A DNA stretch of 64,000 nt from Bog-532 sp963742875 (lineage in GTDB: Bacteria > Actinomycetota > Actinomycetes > Streptosporangiales > Streptosporangiaceae). The notes under the pieces are model-generated. The model had not been told where the DNA came from. It saw only the letters and a list, made by a program, of their open reading frames with translations, and ran no database searches. Positions 34,581 to 43,186 of the stretch are shown in pieces. Positions within the stretch are counted from its first letter, which is position 1. Each line of letters starts with the position of its first letter. A program made the translations under genes and the position numbers. The stretch is taken from NCBI GenBank assembly GCA_963742875.1, contig CAVUNO010000017.1, positions 1,178,001 to 1,242,000 on the forward strand, given 5' to 3'.

Positions 34581-35552
34581 TCAGCGGCGCAGCCGGGCAC
34601 GGACCATCGCGGGGACCGCGGCGCGCCCGGTGATCGGCCGGAACCGTTCGGCGGCGGCGCGCAGGGCGTCATACTCGTCGGCGGCCAGATCGATGTCGGC
34701 CGCGGCGACGTTGCTCTCCAGTTGCTCGATGCCGGACGCACCCGGGATCGCGGTCACGGCGGGCTGCCGGATGACCCAGGCCAGCGCGATCTGCGCCGGG
34801 GTAGCGCGGTGCGCGCCGGCCACCTCGCGCAGCACACCGATCAGGTCAGTGGCGCGGTCCAGGTTCTCCGGCAGGAACAGCGGATTGCCGGACCGGACCC
34901 GGTTGGTGGGACGGCTGTTGCGCTCGTACCGGCCGGACAGCAGGCCCTGCGCCAGCGGGCTGTAGGCGATCACAACCCGGCCGCGGGCCTCGGCATACGG
35001 CAGCAGCTCATCCTCGGGCGAGCAGTCGGCCAGGCTGTACCGGACCTGATTGCTCAGCACGCGGCTGCCCAGCGCGTCCTCGGCCGCCTGCCAGCGCTGC
35101 ACCGAATAGTTGCTGACACCGACCTCGCGGACCAGACCGACACGCTGCAGTGCGCTCATCCCCCGCATGATCGTGCCGTCGCGGAACAGCGGATTCGGCT
35201 GGTGCACCTGGTACAGGTCGATCAGGCGGGTGCCCAGCCGGTTCGCGCTCGCCACCGCGCGCTGCTCCACCACAGGAGCCACCGGGACGAGCGGGAAGAT
35301 CTTGGTGGCGAGAAAGACCGAGGCCCGCCGGTCGCCGAGCGCCTCGCCGAGGATCCGCTCGCTCCGCCCGAAACCGTAGATCTCGGCGGTGTCGAACAGC
35401 GTGACACCCAGGTCGATCGCCCGGCCGACGATCTCCTTCGCCTCCTGCCCGGCGTACCCCTCGCCGTATCCCCACTCCTTAGCGCCGAACTGCCAGGTGC
35501 CCAGGCCGATCTTGGAGATCTTCGGGGCCGTGTCGATGTCCAGATACCGCAT
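34581..35552 (-). CDS. aldo/keto reductase
   Basis: 323 residues. ISKIGLGTWQFGAKEWGYG is the N-terminus; the tetrad Asp-Tyr-Lys-His is seen in LFDTAEIYGFGRSE, FLATKIFP and LYQVHQPN. The NADP-binding end is AIPGASGIEQLESNVAA. This branch resembles YajO/Tas-like or general stress AKRs. Complete; unrelated in sequence detail to the reductase at 20130-20990. Confidence 0.85.
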   Translation of the reverse strand: MRYLDIDTAPKISKIGLGTWQFGAKEWGYGEGYAGQEAKEIVGRAIDLGVTLFDTAEIYGFGRSERILGEALGDRRASVFLATKIFPLVPVAPVVEQRAVASANRLGTRLIDLYQVHQPNPLFRDGTIMRGMSALQRVGLVREVGVSNYSVQRWQAAEDALGSRVLSNQVRYSLADCSPEDELLPYAEARGRVVIAYSPLAQGLLSGRYERNSRPTNRVRSGNPLFLPENLDRATDLIGVLREVAGAHRATPAQIALAWVIRQPAVTAIPGASGIEQLESNVAAADIDLAADEYDALRAAAERFRPITGRAAVPAMVRARLRR

Positions 35553-35628
35553 ACCGGTCAGCTTCTTCCATCCTGCTTAAGCACGGGCGGTCGCCTTTCC
35601 TGAAGTCCTTCCCATGATCCCTCTCGCG

Positions 35629-35862
35629 TCAGCTTTCGCGATCACCGGCCGGCTGGCTGGCGGTCTGCGCCAGCGCCGCCTGCACGGCGGTCACCGCCGC
35701 GTCGATCGCCGTCCTCGCGGTCAGCGCACTGGTGTGGGCGCGGTCGATCTCGCCGAGGCCGATGCAGTCGAAGGCGACCCGTGCGTCGTGGATAGCCGCT
35801 TCCAGCTCGCGGGTGGCCTCCGTCAGCAGCGGGCTGCCGCCTTCGCTGTCCGGAATTATCAT
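35629..35862 (-). CDS. small helical protein
   Basis: 77 residues from ATG 35862 (GGGAGTGAG upstream). TEATRELEAAIHDARVAFD and DAAVTAVQAALAQTA predict two long helices. No family recognised. GC-rich third positions support coding. Confidence 0.5.
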   Translation of the reverse strand: MIIPDSEGGSPLLTEATRELEAAIHDARVAFDCIGLGEIDRAHTSALTARTAIDAAVTAVQAALAQTASQPAGDRES

Positions 35863-35892
35863 CTCGCTCACTCCCTCCGTCTCTAAGATCCC

Positions 35893-36282
35893 GTGTCCTG
35901 AGGTCCCGGGGTCCGGCGACTGGTCGCGGGGTGCGAGGCCTACCTGGCCTACGGCCTGGACCACCCGGCGCGCTACGGCGTGCTGTTCGCCCAGCGCGGT
36001 ATGAGCCCGGAGGACTACTGCCGACCGGTCTCACTGGGGCCGGACGGGCGGCCGGTCATGGAGTTCGGCGCGGAGTCGTTCGCACTGCTCGTGCAGGCCA
36101 TCGAGGACTGCGTGGCGGCCGGCGTCTCGGCGAGCACGGATGCCGTCGCCGACGCCACCGCCGTGTGGGTCGCGCTGCACGGCACGGTCACCCTGCGCAC
36201 GGCGCTGCCCGGTTTCCCGTGGCCCGGGTTGGCCGCGTTTGCCCGCCAGCTGGTTCTGCCGCTCGCCCAGGTGACAGGCTGA
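35893..36282 (+). pseudogene. TetR-type regulator, C-terminal domain only
   Basis: After an in-frame stop at 35893 the frame reads RLVAGCEAYLAYGLDHPA, RYGVLFAQRG and ends in DATAVWVALHGTVTLRTAL with LPGFPWPG and FARQLVLPL. That is the WHG-type ligand-binding domain of a TetR regulator. The DNA-binding domain (about 60 residues) is missing, replaced by the promoter region of the divergent small gene. Probably a deletion product. Confidence 0.6.
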
Positions 36283-36372
36283 GACCGTTTGTCACGGTCA
36301 GTCGACGGACCGGCCGTACTAGTCTTCCGGTACGTGCGGTGCGACGAGGGGGCGACCAGGGGAACGGTATCG

Positions 36373-37662
36373 ATGGCGACGCCTGAGCGCGGGTGCCATC
36401 GGCGCGTACCGGGCCGGCGGCGGACCGCGATCCCCGCCGCCGCCGCATTGGCTGTGGCCCTCGCGGCCGCGGGATGCGGCGCGGCCCCCGCCGGCCAGGA
36501 CCGGGGCACCACGTCCCCGTCCCGCCCGGCCAGCAGGCCCGCCGTGGCAGGCCCGGCGTCCCCAGTGCGCCCCACGACCCCCGCGGCCACCGCGAGCCCC
36601 GCTAGCCCGTCCTGCCCCGCCGCGGTCTACAGCCGGATGACCGAGGCCCAGCGCGTCGGCCAGCTGTTCCTCGTCGGACTGGCCACCGACCAGCTCGACC
36701 CGGCCACGGCCGCCGCCATCCGGTCCGATCACTTCGGGTCGGTGCTGTTCGGGACGACCAGCTACGCCGGGCTGACGGAAACCCGCGCCGTCACGAACGC
36801 CGCGCAGTCGCTGGCGTCTGCGCAGGTGACGGCCGGGGTGCGGTTCTTCGTCGCCGCAAACCAGGAGGGCGGGCAGGTTCAGCAGCTGCAGGGCGCCGGA
36901 TTCGCGGCCATACCCAGCGCGCTGGATCAGGGACAGGCCGCCCCCAGCGTGCTGCAGCGGGAGGCCGCCGGCTGGGGGCGGCAGCTGCGGCTGGCCGGCG
37001 TCAACCTCGATCTGGCCCCGGTGATGGACGTGGTGCCGCCCGGCACCGACCAGCAGAACGCGCCGATCGGAGCGCTGCAGCGCGAATTCGGCCATGACCC
37101 CGGCACGGTCGCGGCGCACGGGGTGGCCTTCGCCCGCGGGATGGGCGAGGCGGGCGTGGCGACGACCGCCAAGCACTTCCCCGGGCTGGGCCGGGTCCGC
37201 GGCAACACCGATTTCGCCTCGAACGTGGTCGACACGGTCACCACTGGCGATGATCCCTATCTGCAGTCCTACGAGGCGGCTATCCGCGCGGGCGTGCCGT
37301 TCGTGATGGTCTCGCTGGCCACCTACACGCGGATCGACCCGACGCACCTCGCGGTGTTCTCCGCGCGGGTGATGCAGACCATCCTGCGGCAGCAGCTGCG
37401 CTTCGGGGGCGTCATCGTCTCCGACGACATGGGCGCGGCCTCGGCGGTGGGCGGAGTATCCCCCGCCGCCCGGGCCATCGGGTTCCTGGCCGCGGGCGGG
37501 GACCTGATCACGTCCGTCAGCGTGCCGGTGGCCGCCGCGATGGACAGCGCCGTGCTGCAGCGGGGGGCGCAGGACGGGACGTTCGGGGGGCAGGTCGGCG
37601 CGGCGGTCATGCACGTGCTGGCCGCCAAGCAGGCCTACGGCCTACTGCCCTGCTCCGGGTAA
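36373..37662 (+). CDS. glycoside hydrolase family 3 lipoprotein (NagZ-like beta-N-acetylhexosaminidase)
   Basis: 429 residues from ATG 36373 (AGGGGAAC upstream). An Arg-rich n-region, hydrophobic core and lipobox AAAGC anchor it outside the membrane; a Ser/Thr/Pro-rich linker follows. The GH3 core includes AQRVGQLFLVGLATD, FFVAANQEGGQVQQL, LDLAPVMDV, VATTAKHFPGLGRVRGNTDF and VIVSDDMGA. NagZ enzymes have a His on the KHFPGHG loop; here it is Leu (KHFPGLG), so activity or specificity may differ. Expected to trim GlcNAc from cell-wall fragments. Confidence 0.85.
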   Translation: MATPERGCHRRVPGRRRTAIPAAAALAVALAAAGCGAAPAGQDRGTTSPSRPASRPAVAGPASPVRPTTPAATASPASPSCPAAVYSRMTEAQRVGQLFLVGLATDQLDPATAAAIRSDHFGSVLFGTTSYAGLTETRAVTNAAQSLASAQVTAGVRFFVAANQEGGQVQQLQGAGFAAIPSALDQGQAAPSVLQREAAGWGRQLRLAGVNLDLAPVMDVVPPGTDQQNAPIGALQREFGHDPGTVAAHGVAFARGMGEAGVATTAKHFPGLGRVRGNTDFASNVVDTVTTGDDPYLQSYEAAIRAGVPFVMVSLATYTRIDPTHLAVFSARVMQTILRQQLRFGGVIVSDDMGAASAVGGVSPAARAIGFLAAGGDLITSVSVPVAAAMDSAVLQRGAQDGTFGGQVGAAVMHVLAAKQAYGLLPCSG

Positions 37663-37694
37663 GCCCGCCGGTGGGGGCGGCTCTCCAGTAGACG

Positions 37695-38540
37695 CTAGGC
37701 TCGGCCAGCGGCGGCGGCGGTGAAGGCGGGCAGGTAGCCGAGTTCCTGGCCGTCCGCGTTCGGGTGGTAGGAGTCGCCGATCGGGAACGTGACGGAGTGT
37801 AGCCAGCTCGCGGAGTCGCAGACCTCGTGACCGGAGAACTGGCCCCGGACGTCGGCGAAGACGTCACCGTTGCGGGCCGCCGCGGCGGACAGCGCCCGGT
37901 CCAGGTCGTCGGCGCCCTGGTTGAGCGCGGTCCGCTTGGTGGTGCCCAGGCCGATACAATCCGCCGACTGGGACAGGTCGTACAGGTCCGGGTAGCCCAC
38001 GACCACGATCTTCGCGGACGGCGCGTGCGCGCGGACGGCCCGCAGCGTGGCGTCGAGGCGGCCCGGCAGTGTCCTGGCGACGAAGGCCTCGGCCGACGAG
38101 ACGGCGTCCAGGCACGCGCTGTCCCACTTGAGCACACAGGTCTGCATCACGTGCGCGAAGCCGGCGTCGTTGCCGCCGATCGTGATGCTGACCAGGGTGA
38201 TGCGGGCGTTCAGCGCCGCCAGCTGACCGCTGAGAACGCCAAACGTGGTGGCCCCGTCGCAGGCCGCCGAGACGAAGGACGCTGGAGCGTGGCGATGGGC
38301 CCACTGCTCGGGATAGCCGTTCGTGCTGCGCACGCAGCTGCCCGTGGACGAGCCGTTGTCGCCGGCCCCGGTGCCGGCCGCATAGGAGTCGCCGAGGGCC
38401 ACGTACCGGACGGCGCGCGGGCTGGCGGCCTGCACCGTACGGGCCGGAGCCGTTCCGGTCGCCGCGGTCACGGCGGCCGCAGTGGTCGCGGTCAGGGCGG
38501 CGGCGATGGCCACACCGGCGAGCAGACGGGAACGGCGCAC
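37695..38540 (-). CDS. secreted SGNH-family esterase/lipase
   Basis: 281 residues. A signal peptide (RRSRLLAGVAIAAALTATT) leads to block I YVALGDSYAAGTG (catalytic Ser), block III TIGGNDAGF (Asn) and block V DSYHPNADGQ (Asp/His). Six cysteines match the three disulfides of Streptomyces SGNH lipases and esterases. Hydrolyses esters outside the cell. Complete. Its promoter lies in the AT-rich spacer with the inverted repeat at 38568-38602. Confidence 0.85.
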   Translation of the reverse strand: MRRSRLLAGVAIAAALTATTAAAVTAATGTAPARTVQAASPRAVRYVALGDSYAAGTGAGDNGSSTGSCVRSTNGYPEQWAHRHAPASFVSAACDGATTFGVLSGQLAALNARITLVSITIGGNDAGFAHVMQTCVLKWDSACLDAVSSAEAFVARTLPGRLDATLRAVRAHAPSAKIVVVGYPDLYDLSQSADCIGLGTTKRTALNQGADDLDRALSAAAARNGDVFADVRGQFSGHEVCDSASWLHSVTFPIGDSYHPNADGQELGYLPAFTAAAAGRA

Positions 38541-38567
38541 TATTCACTCCAGGTACGTACAGGAAGC

Positions 38568-38602
38568 GATGGCTAACCTATTTTTTTCTTATATTAGCCA
38601 TC
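38568..38602. promoter_or_regulatory. inverted repeat in the AT-rich spacer between litR and the esterase gene
   Basis: GATGGCTAA (38568-38576) and TTAGCCATC (38594-38602) are perfect 9-base arms around a 17-base T-rich centre. It lies between the 3' end of the carotenoid operon and the start of the esterase gene. It could be a regulator site for the esterase or a stem-loop ending the operon. Confidence 0.45.
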
Positions 38603-38631
38603 ACGCAGGAGACAATATCGAACACGGAGAG

Positions 38632-39576
38632 TTATTGAAGTGACCGAACCGGCCCCGATGGGGGCAATGTGCCGGCTGGGAGAACAGAGGCGATCCCGGA
38701 CGGCGCATTCCCGGCCGGCGGCGCGGTCCCGGCCAGCGGCCCGGCCAGCGTTTCGACCGCTTCCCGCAGGCTGCCCAGGTGCCGGACACCCGGAGCCGGC
38801 GGAACCGGCCAGCCGGGGCCCGCGGTGTGCAGCCGCACCGAATAGGGCCGCAGGGCCCGCACGACCTCCGGGACCGCGGTGTCCGGGCGCTGCGCCCACA
38901 CCACGACGGCCCCGGGAACGGTGTCCCGCACGGCCCGCACCAGGCTCGGCGTCGGCGTGGCGGCGCCCAGCATGCGCGTGGGTATCCGGTGCCCGGCCAG
39001 CGCGGCGGACAGCGCCGCGAGCGGGAGCGTGTGATGCTCGGCCTCCACGCAGGCCAGCAGGACCAGCGGCGCGTCCGGCGAGACCGGCGGCCGCGGGACG
39101 CGGTGCAGCGCGCCGAGCGCCGCCCACGACAGCGCATGCTCGATGTCCATGCAGTCCGGGTCGATGCGCTGGTCGGCGTCCACCGCGACCAGGGCCCGGC
39201 GGCACACCTGGTCCCAGGCGTCGATGACGCTCCGCCGCGACAGCACGCTGTCCAGCACGATCCGGCAGCGCTCGGTATCGGACAGCCGGGCGGCCGCGAC
39301 CAGGTCCGCCACGTCCCGTTCGGCCGATACCGGCTCAGAATCTCCGGCCTGCACCGTGCGCGCGGCCTCGGACGCGAGCATGCCCAGGCCGATCAGGTCC
39401 AGCATGCGGCGTAGCCGCGCGACGTCCTCCTCGCCGTACCGGCGGTACCGGCCGGGCTCCGAGCCCTGCGGCCCGATGCCGTACCGGCGATGCCATGAGC
39501 GCAGCGTCGACTCGGCGATGCCCAGATGCCGAGCCACCTGCCCTGCGGTCCACGCTGACTCTCCTGGTGATCCCAT
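38632..39576 (-). CDS. litR: LitR-like MerR-family regulator with B12-binding-type C-terminus
   Basis: 314 residues. The N-terminal MerR domain is TAGQVARHLGIAESTLRSWHRR with GRYRRYGEEDVARL. The helical bundle carries the EH motif (DIEHALSW) and the Rossmann-like part has LACVEAEHHTLPLAAL, where the His corresponds to the lower-axial cobalamin ligand of CarH/LitR proteins. Light-dependent, B12-based control of carotenoid genes is known for this family. It is the last gene of the crt operon, six bases after the Rieske gene. Confidence 0.8.
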   Translation of the reverse strand: MGSPGESAWTAGQVARHLGIAESTLRSWHRRYGIGPQGSEPGRYRRYGEEDVARLRRMLDLIGLGMLASEAARTVQAGDSEPVSAERDVADLVAAARLSDTERCRIVLDSVLSRRSVIDAWDQVCRRALVAVDADQRIDPDCMDIEHALSWAALGALHRVPRPPVSPDAPLVLLACVEAEHHTLPLAALSAALAGHRIPTRMLGAATPTPSLVRAVRDTVPGAVVVWAQRPDTAVPEVVRALRPYSVRLHTAGPGWPVPPAPGVRHLGSLREAVETLAGPLAGTAPPAGNAPSGIASVLPAGTLPPSGPVRSLQ

Positions 39577-39582
39577 ACCGCC

Positions 39583-40599
39583 TCACATCGACCGCAACTG
39601 ATACCGGCGCTCAGCGTAGGCGAGGTCATCGCGCCACAGCCGGGCCGCGGCCCGCCGCATGACCGGCCGCAACGCGGGCGCCACGGCCCGGGCGAGCGCG
39701 AACCCCGGCCGGCCCGAGTCGGCGACCACGGCCTCGATGACCGCGGTGCGCGGGCGGCCGTCGGTCCCCCGGCCCCGCGGCGTGGCGTGCGTCTCCACCA
39801 CACTGCCGGCCCCCTCACCCTCGGTGATCCGCATGACCACGGTTCGCGGCTCGGGGCAGCTGAACTCGGCGCGGACCGGAACCCCGAGGCCGGGCGTCAC
39901 CCGGAAGGTCACCGACACCAGGAAACGGTCGTCGTCGTCGGCCACGTCCACCTCATCGGGCGCGGACAGGACGGAGAGCCGGCTGAACGAGTAGGGGTGG
40001 AACCAGGAGCCGTGCCAGGGGTCGAGCCGGTTGGCGACGATATCCGCCGGCTCGCACACCCCGGTGAGGGTGGCCACCGAATCCACGCTGGATGCCCGGG
40101 GCGGCCGGGCGGGCACCACCGGCGCATCCAGCGGTTCCTCACCGCCCGCCGCGTCCAGCCGCACCCAGGCCAGCACGCCGTCGTCGTGAACGGGCAGCGG
40201 ATGCCACCCAGCCCTTCGGCCGGGGCCGACCCGCAGCCCGTGCCACCGGCAGACCAGCGCGCCGCAGTCGACCGCGGCCAGCGCCAGCGGAGCGCCCAGG
40301 TGCGGGCAGGCCCCCGGCCCGGCGGCCAGCCGTCCCTCGGCGTCTCGCCAGGCCACGACCTCGGCCCCGGCCACGCTGGTCCCGAACGGGCGGTCGGCGT
40401 GGATCTCCCGGCTGGCGGCCAGCACGAACCAGTTACCGGATGGGCGGGCCTGGGCCCGCTTGACCGCCGCGTCGATCAACGCGGGGCGGGCGCCGCCGTA
40501 CGTGGGGCCCTGACCGGCCCAGTCCCCCCGGGGAAGCGGGCGCAGCGGCCAGTTCGGCGGCCACCGCCGGGCCAGCCGGCCCCTCGCGCCCAACGTCAT
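39583..40599 (-). CDS. Rieske [2Fe-2S] protein of the carotenoid operon (DUF5914-like)
   Basis: 338 residues from ATG 40599, overlapping the crtU stop (ATGA). Cluster ligands are CPHLG and CRWHG, 18 residues apart. The C-terminal half (WHGSWFHPYSFSRLSVL, VMRITEGEGAGSVVETH) has the shape of a Rieske oxygenase catalytic domain, but I do not see the usual mononuclear iron 2-His-1-carboxylate motif. A protein of this type accompanies several actinomycete crt clusters. A role in carotenoid end-group oxidation is inferred from position only. Confidence 0.75.
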   Translation of the reverse strand: MTLGARGRLARRWPPNWPLRPLPRGDWAGQGPTYGGARPALIDAAVKRAQARPSGNWFVLAASREIHADRPFGTSVAGAEVVAWRDAEGRLAAGPGACPHLGAPLALAAVDCGALVCRWHGLRVGPGRRAGWHPLPVHDDGVLAWVRLDAAGGEEPLDAPVVPARPPRASSVDSVATLTGVCEPADIVANRLDPWHGSWFHPYSFSRLSVLSAPDEVDVADDDDRFLVSVTFRVTPGLGVPVRAEFSCPEPRTVVMRITEGEGAGSVVETHATPRGRGTDGRPRTAVIEAVVADSGRPGFALARAVAPALRPVMRRAAARLWRDDLAYAERRYQLRSM

Positions 40600-42359
40600 C
40601 TGCGCGCTCCTTCCGCTTCTCGCACCCCCTGCGCCCTGGGCGCACCCTGCGCAGCAAGCCAGCGGAGCGGGGCGAGCCGCCCCCGGGTCGGCACCGAATA
40701 CACGGTATGGCCGGCCAGCCCCCACCGCGCCAGCAGGCAGTTGGCCGCGTGCCAGCCGGTGCTGGCGGCCCGCTCCATCAGCGCCACGGGCAGGTCGATG
40801 CGGATGCCGTCGCCGGCCAGCACCAGCCCCGGGAACGGGGTGACCACCTTCGGCCGCCGGGCGAAGTCGCCCACGCCGAACAGCGGGCAGTCCTCGCGCC
40901 AGAGCCCGGAGGCGGCGACGATCCGCGCCGTGCCGGTCTCCGGGTACAGCGCGTGCAGCCGCTCGGTCATCCGCTTGCCCAGGGCGGGGTCGTTCGGCGC
41001 GGCGTAGGCGTGCAGTTCGACCACGGCGCCGTGCTGCCGCCGGGCCCAGTCCCGGGCCTGCCGGTCGAAACGGTCGAGCACGCTGATGTTGTCCAGCGGG
41101 CCGAGACCGCTGGTGCCCAGGAACGCCGGGCGGCTCGCCTCGACCGGCCGGTCCAGCCACAGCCGCTGCACCAGGAACGGCGGCGCGGTTCGCAGCCCCG
41201 CGACACGATCGCGCCAGTCCGGGCTGGCCAGATCCGGCGACCCGCCGACGATCGCGCGGAGCCCGGCCACATCGGTGGCCAGCACCACCGCGTCGGCGTC
41301 GAGGCGCGCGCCGTCGCGGGTCAGCACGCCGAACCGCCGCGGCCAGCCCTCGTGCAGGCCATCGTGCGGGCCCTTGCTGACCGGAGTTGCCTGGCCGAAT
41401 CGGGTGCCGTCACCGAGCTGCACCTCGGTCACCTCAGTGCCGGTACGGAAGGCCACGCCCTGCGCGGTCAGGTGGTCGCGCAGCGGCGCCCACAGGGCCG
41501 CGTCAAAGCCGGCGTCGGGGACGTCGAACACCAGGCCCTCGCTGGAGCCGAGGAAGTAAATGTGGAACATCGTGGCCAGCTCGGCCGCGGACATCTGGCC
41601 GGGCGGGGCGAAGAAGCTGCGGGAGAAGACCTCGAAGGCCAGGTGCCGGGCGGCGGCCGGGAAGTTGATGCGGCGCAGGAACGTCTCGGCGTCGACGCCA
41701 TCGAGCTGTTCGTAGATGCCCGGCACGGACACGGCCGCCAGGGGGGCCGCCGCGGACGCATTCAGGGCGAGCAGATCCCGCGGCCGGAAGGTGGGGCTGC
41801 GCAGGGCGAAGGCGAGGGCATTCCACGGCGGCGTGCGCGGCAGGCCGCGGAAACTGTCCCGCCGGCCATGGGCGTCGACCAGCGGATAGTCGGTCAGCGG
41901 GACGAGCCGGCGCAGTCCCGGGTCGGCTCGGCGCAGCAGCGCGCGGAGGTTGTAATAGCGGAGGTTGTAATACTGGCGGAAGAAGGCGTGGAATCCCCGG
42001 CTCATCGGCAGGCCCGCCAGGCTGGTGCCGTCTCGGCCATGTCCGTTCGGCAGATCGATCCCGCCCGTCACGTCGCTACCGTCCCGGCCATGTCCGTTCG
42101 GCAGATCGATCCCGCCCGTCACGTCGCGGCTGCGCGGTGATTCCGCCCAGCCGCCCACCCGGCCGCCGAGGTACGGCTCGCGCTCGGCGACGGTGACCCG
42201 TACCCCGCGCTCAGCCAGCCCGGTCGCGGCGGCCAGGCCCGCGATGCCGGCGCCGACGACGACCGCGTGCGGCCGCCGGGGCAGCAGGCTCGCATCCGGC
42301 GCGCCGTCCGGGGCCCGGTGCCGTACGGCCCGCGGGTCCCGGCCGCCCGCTGTCTTCAT
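40596..42359 (-). CDS. crtU: CrtU, carotenoid desaturase/methyltransferase (isorenieratene synthase-like)
   Basis: 587 residues from ATG 42359. CrtU converts beta-carotene rings to aromatic phi-rings. FAD site VVGAGIAGLAAATGLAERG; conserved MSRGFHAFFRQYYNLR, LRRADPGLRRLVPL, FPAAARHLAFEVFSRSFF and the end VLAGDGIRIDLPVALMERA. Two in-frame tandem duplications lie in it: a 17-residue unit containing TGGIDLPNGHGRDG (51-bp repeat, 42034-42127) and YYNLR twice (41944-41973). The second lies in a conserved motif and could harm folding. The start overlaps the methyltransferase stop. Confidence 0.85.
   Translation of the reverse strand: MKTAGGRDPRAVRHRAPDGAPDASLLPRRPHAVVVGAGIAGLAAATGLAERGVRVTVAEREPYLGGRVGGWAESPRSRDVTGGIDLPNGHGRDGSDVTGGIDLPNGHGRDGTSLAGLPMSRGFHAFFRQYYNLRYYNLRALLRRADPGLRRLVPLTDYPLVDAHGRRDSFRGLPRTPPWNALAFALRSPTFRPRDLLALNASAAAPLAAVSVPGIYEQLDGVDAETFLRRINFPAAARHLAFEVFSRSFFAPPGQMSAAELATMFHIYFLGSSEGLVFDVPDAGFDAALWAPLRDHLTAQGVAFRTGTEVTEVQLGDGTRFGQATPVSKGPHDGLHEGWPRRFGVLTRDGARLDADAVVLATDVAGLRAIVGGSPDLASPDWRDRVAGLRTAPPFLVQRLWLDRPVEASRPAFLGTSGLGPLDNISVLDRFDRQARDWARRQHGAVVELHAYAAPNDPALGKRMTERLHALYPETGTARIVAASGLWREDCPLFGVGDFARRPKVVTPFPGLVLAGDGIRIDLPVALMERAASTGWHAANCLLARWGLAGHTVYSVPTRGRLAPLRWLAAQGAPRAQGVREAEGARR
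42034..42136. repeat. 51-bp tandem duplication within crtU
   Basis: Two adjacent units starting at 42034 and 42085 share 43 identical consecutive bases. In the protein they give a repeated TGGIDLPNGHGRDG-containing segment at a place where related enzymes have only a short loop before MSRGFHAFF. Confidence 0.85.
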
Positions 42360-43186
42360 CCGGTCCCCGTGGTAACTGTCGGTGCGCCGGCGGCGTCCGG
42401 CGGCGTACCAGGGGTGGTAACCGGCGGTGCGCCGGCGGCGTCCGGCAGCGTACCAGCGGTGGTAACCGGCGGTGCGCTGGCCAGGAAGGTGTGCACCACG
42501 TCGCGCTGCCAGCCGGTCATGGTCTCGCTGTGCACCCCGGTGAACCCGGCTTCGCGCAGCCGGCAGCGGAAGCGCCGCACCCCGTCGAAGCCCTCCACGC
42601 TGCGCCACAGATAGCGGTACAGGCTGGCGTCGCCGGTGGCCAACCGGCCAGACGGGATGATGACGCTCCAGCACACCGCGTTCCACATCGCGCGGGCCCG
42701 GAGCGAATCGCGCACCGAGTACTCGTGCACCGCCAACGTGCCCCCGGCCCGCAGCCGATCACGCAGGGCGCGAAGCTGGCCGTCGGGATCGGCGAGGTTG
42801 CGGATGAGATAGGCGGCCAGGATGCCGTCGAATGGCCCGCGGACCCCGGCTTCGGCCAGGTTCTCGACCCGCGCGTGCACGAAGCGGACGGACGACGGCC
42901 AGGCCTTCGCCCGGGCCTGGGTCAGCATCTGCGCCGAGGCGTCGATCGCGACGATCTCCGCGTGCGGCGCGGCGGTGAGCAGGGCGGCGGTCGACGCGCC
43001 GGTCCCGCACCCGGCGTCGAGCAGGCGCAGGCCCCGGCCGTCGCCGGGCAGCCGCATCCGGCGGGCGGACAGCCGCAGGTGCGCGTGGTACCCCGGGTTG
43101 GCGCCCACCAGGCGGTCGTAGGCGGCGGCCCCGGTGTCGAAGGCAGCCGGGACCTCCTCGCGCCGCAATACGGCCTCAGTCGTCAC
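42356..43186 (-). CDS. class I SAM-dependent methyltransferase of the carotenoid operon (CrtT-like)
   Basis: 276 residues. Motif I is LRLLDAGCGTGASTAALL, motif II EIVAIDASAQML, and DGILAAYLIRNLADPD corresponds to motif IV. It resembles the CrtT-type methyltransferase of actinomycete isorenieratene clusters. The last 40 residues are a 15-residue tandem repeat (PDAAGAPPVTT units) from a 45-bp DNA repeat at 42381-42470. Start overlaps the cyclase subunit by 4 bases; stop overlaps crtU. Confidence 0.75.
   Translation of the reverse strand: MTTEAVLRREEVPAAFDTGAAAYDRLVGANPGYHAHLRLSARRMRLPGDGRGLRLLDAGCGTGASTAALLTAAPHAEIVAIDASAQMLTQARAKAWPSSVRFVHARVENLAEAGVRGPFDGILAAYLIRNLADPDGQLRALRDRLRAGGTLAVHEYSVRDSLRARAMWNAVCWSVIIPSGRLATGDASLYRYLWRSVEGFDGVRRFRCRLREAGFTGVHSETMTGWQRDVVHTFLASAPPVTTAGTLPDAAGAPPVTTPGTPPDAAGAPTVTTGTG
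42381..42470. repeat. 45-bp tandem repeat at the methyltransferase 3' end
   Basis: Two units (42381-42425 and 42426-42470) differ at only two positions, and partial copies flank both sides. They encode the PDAAGAPPVTT tail repeats. Slipped-strand duplication is the simplest explanation. Confidence 0.85.
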
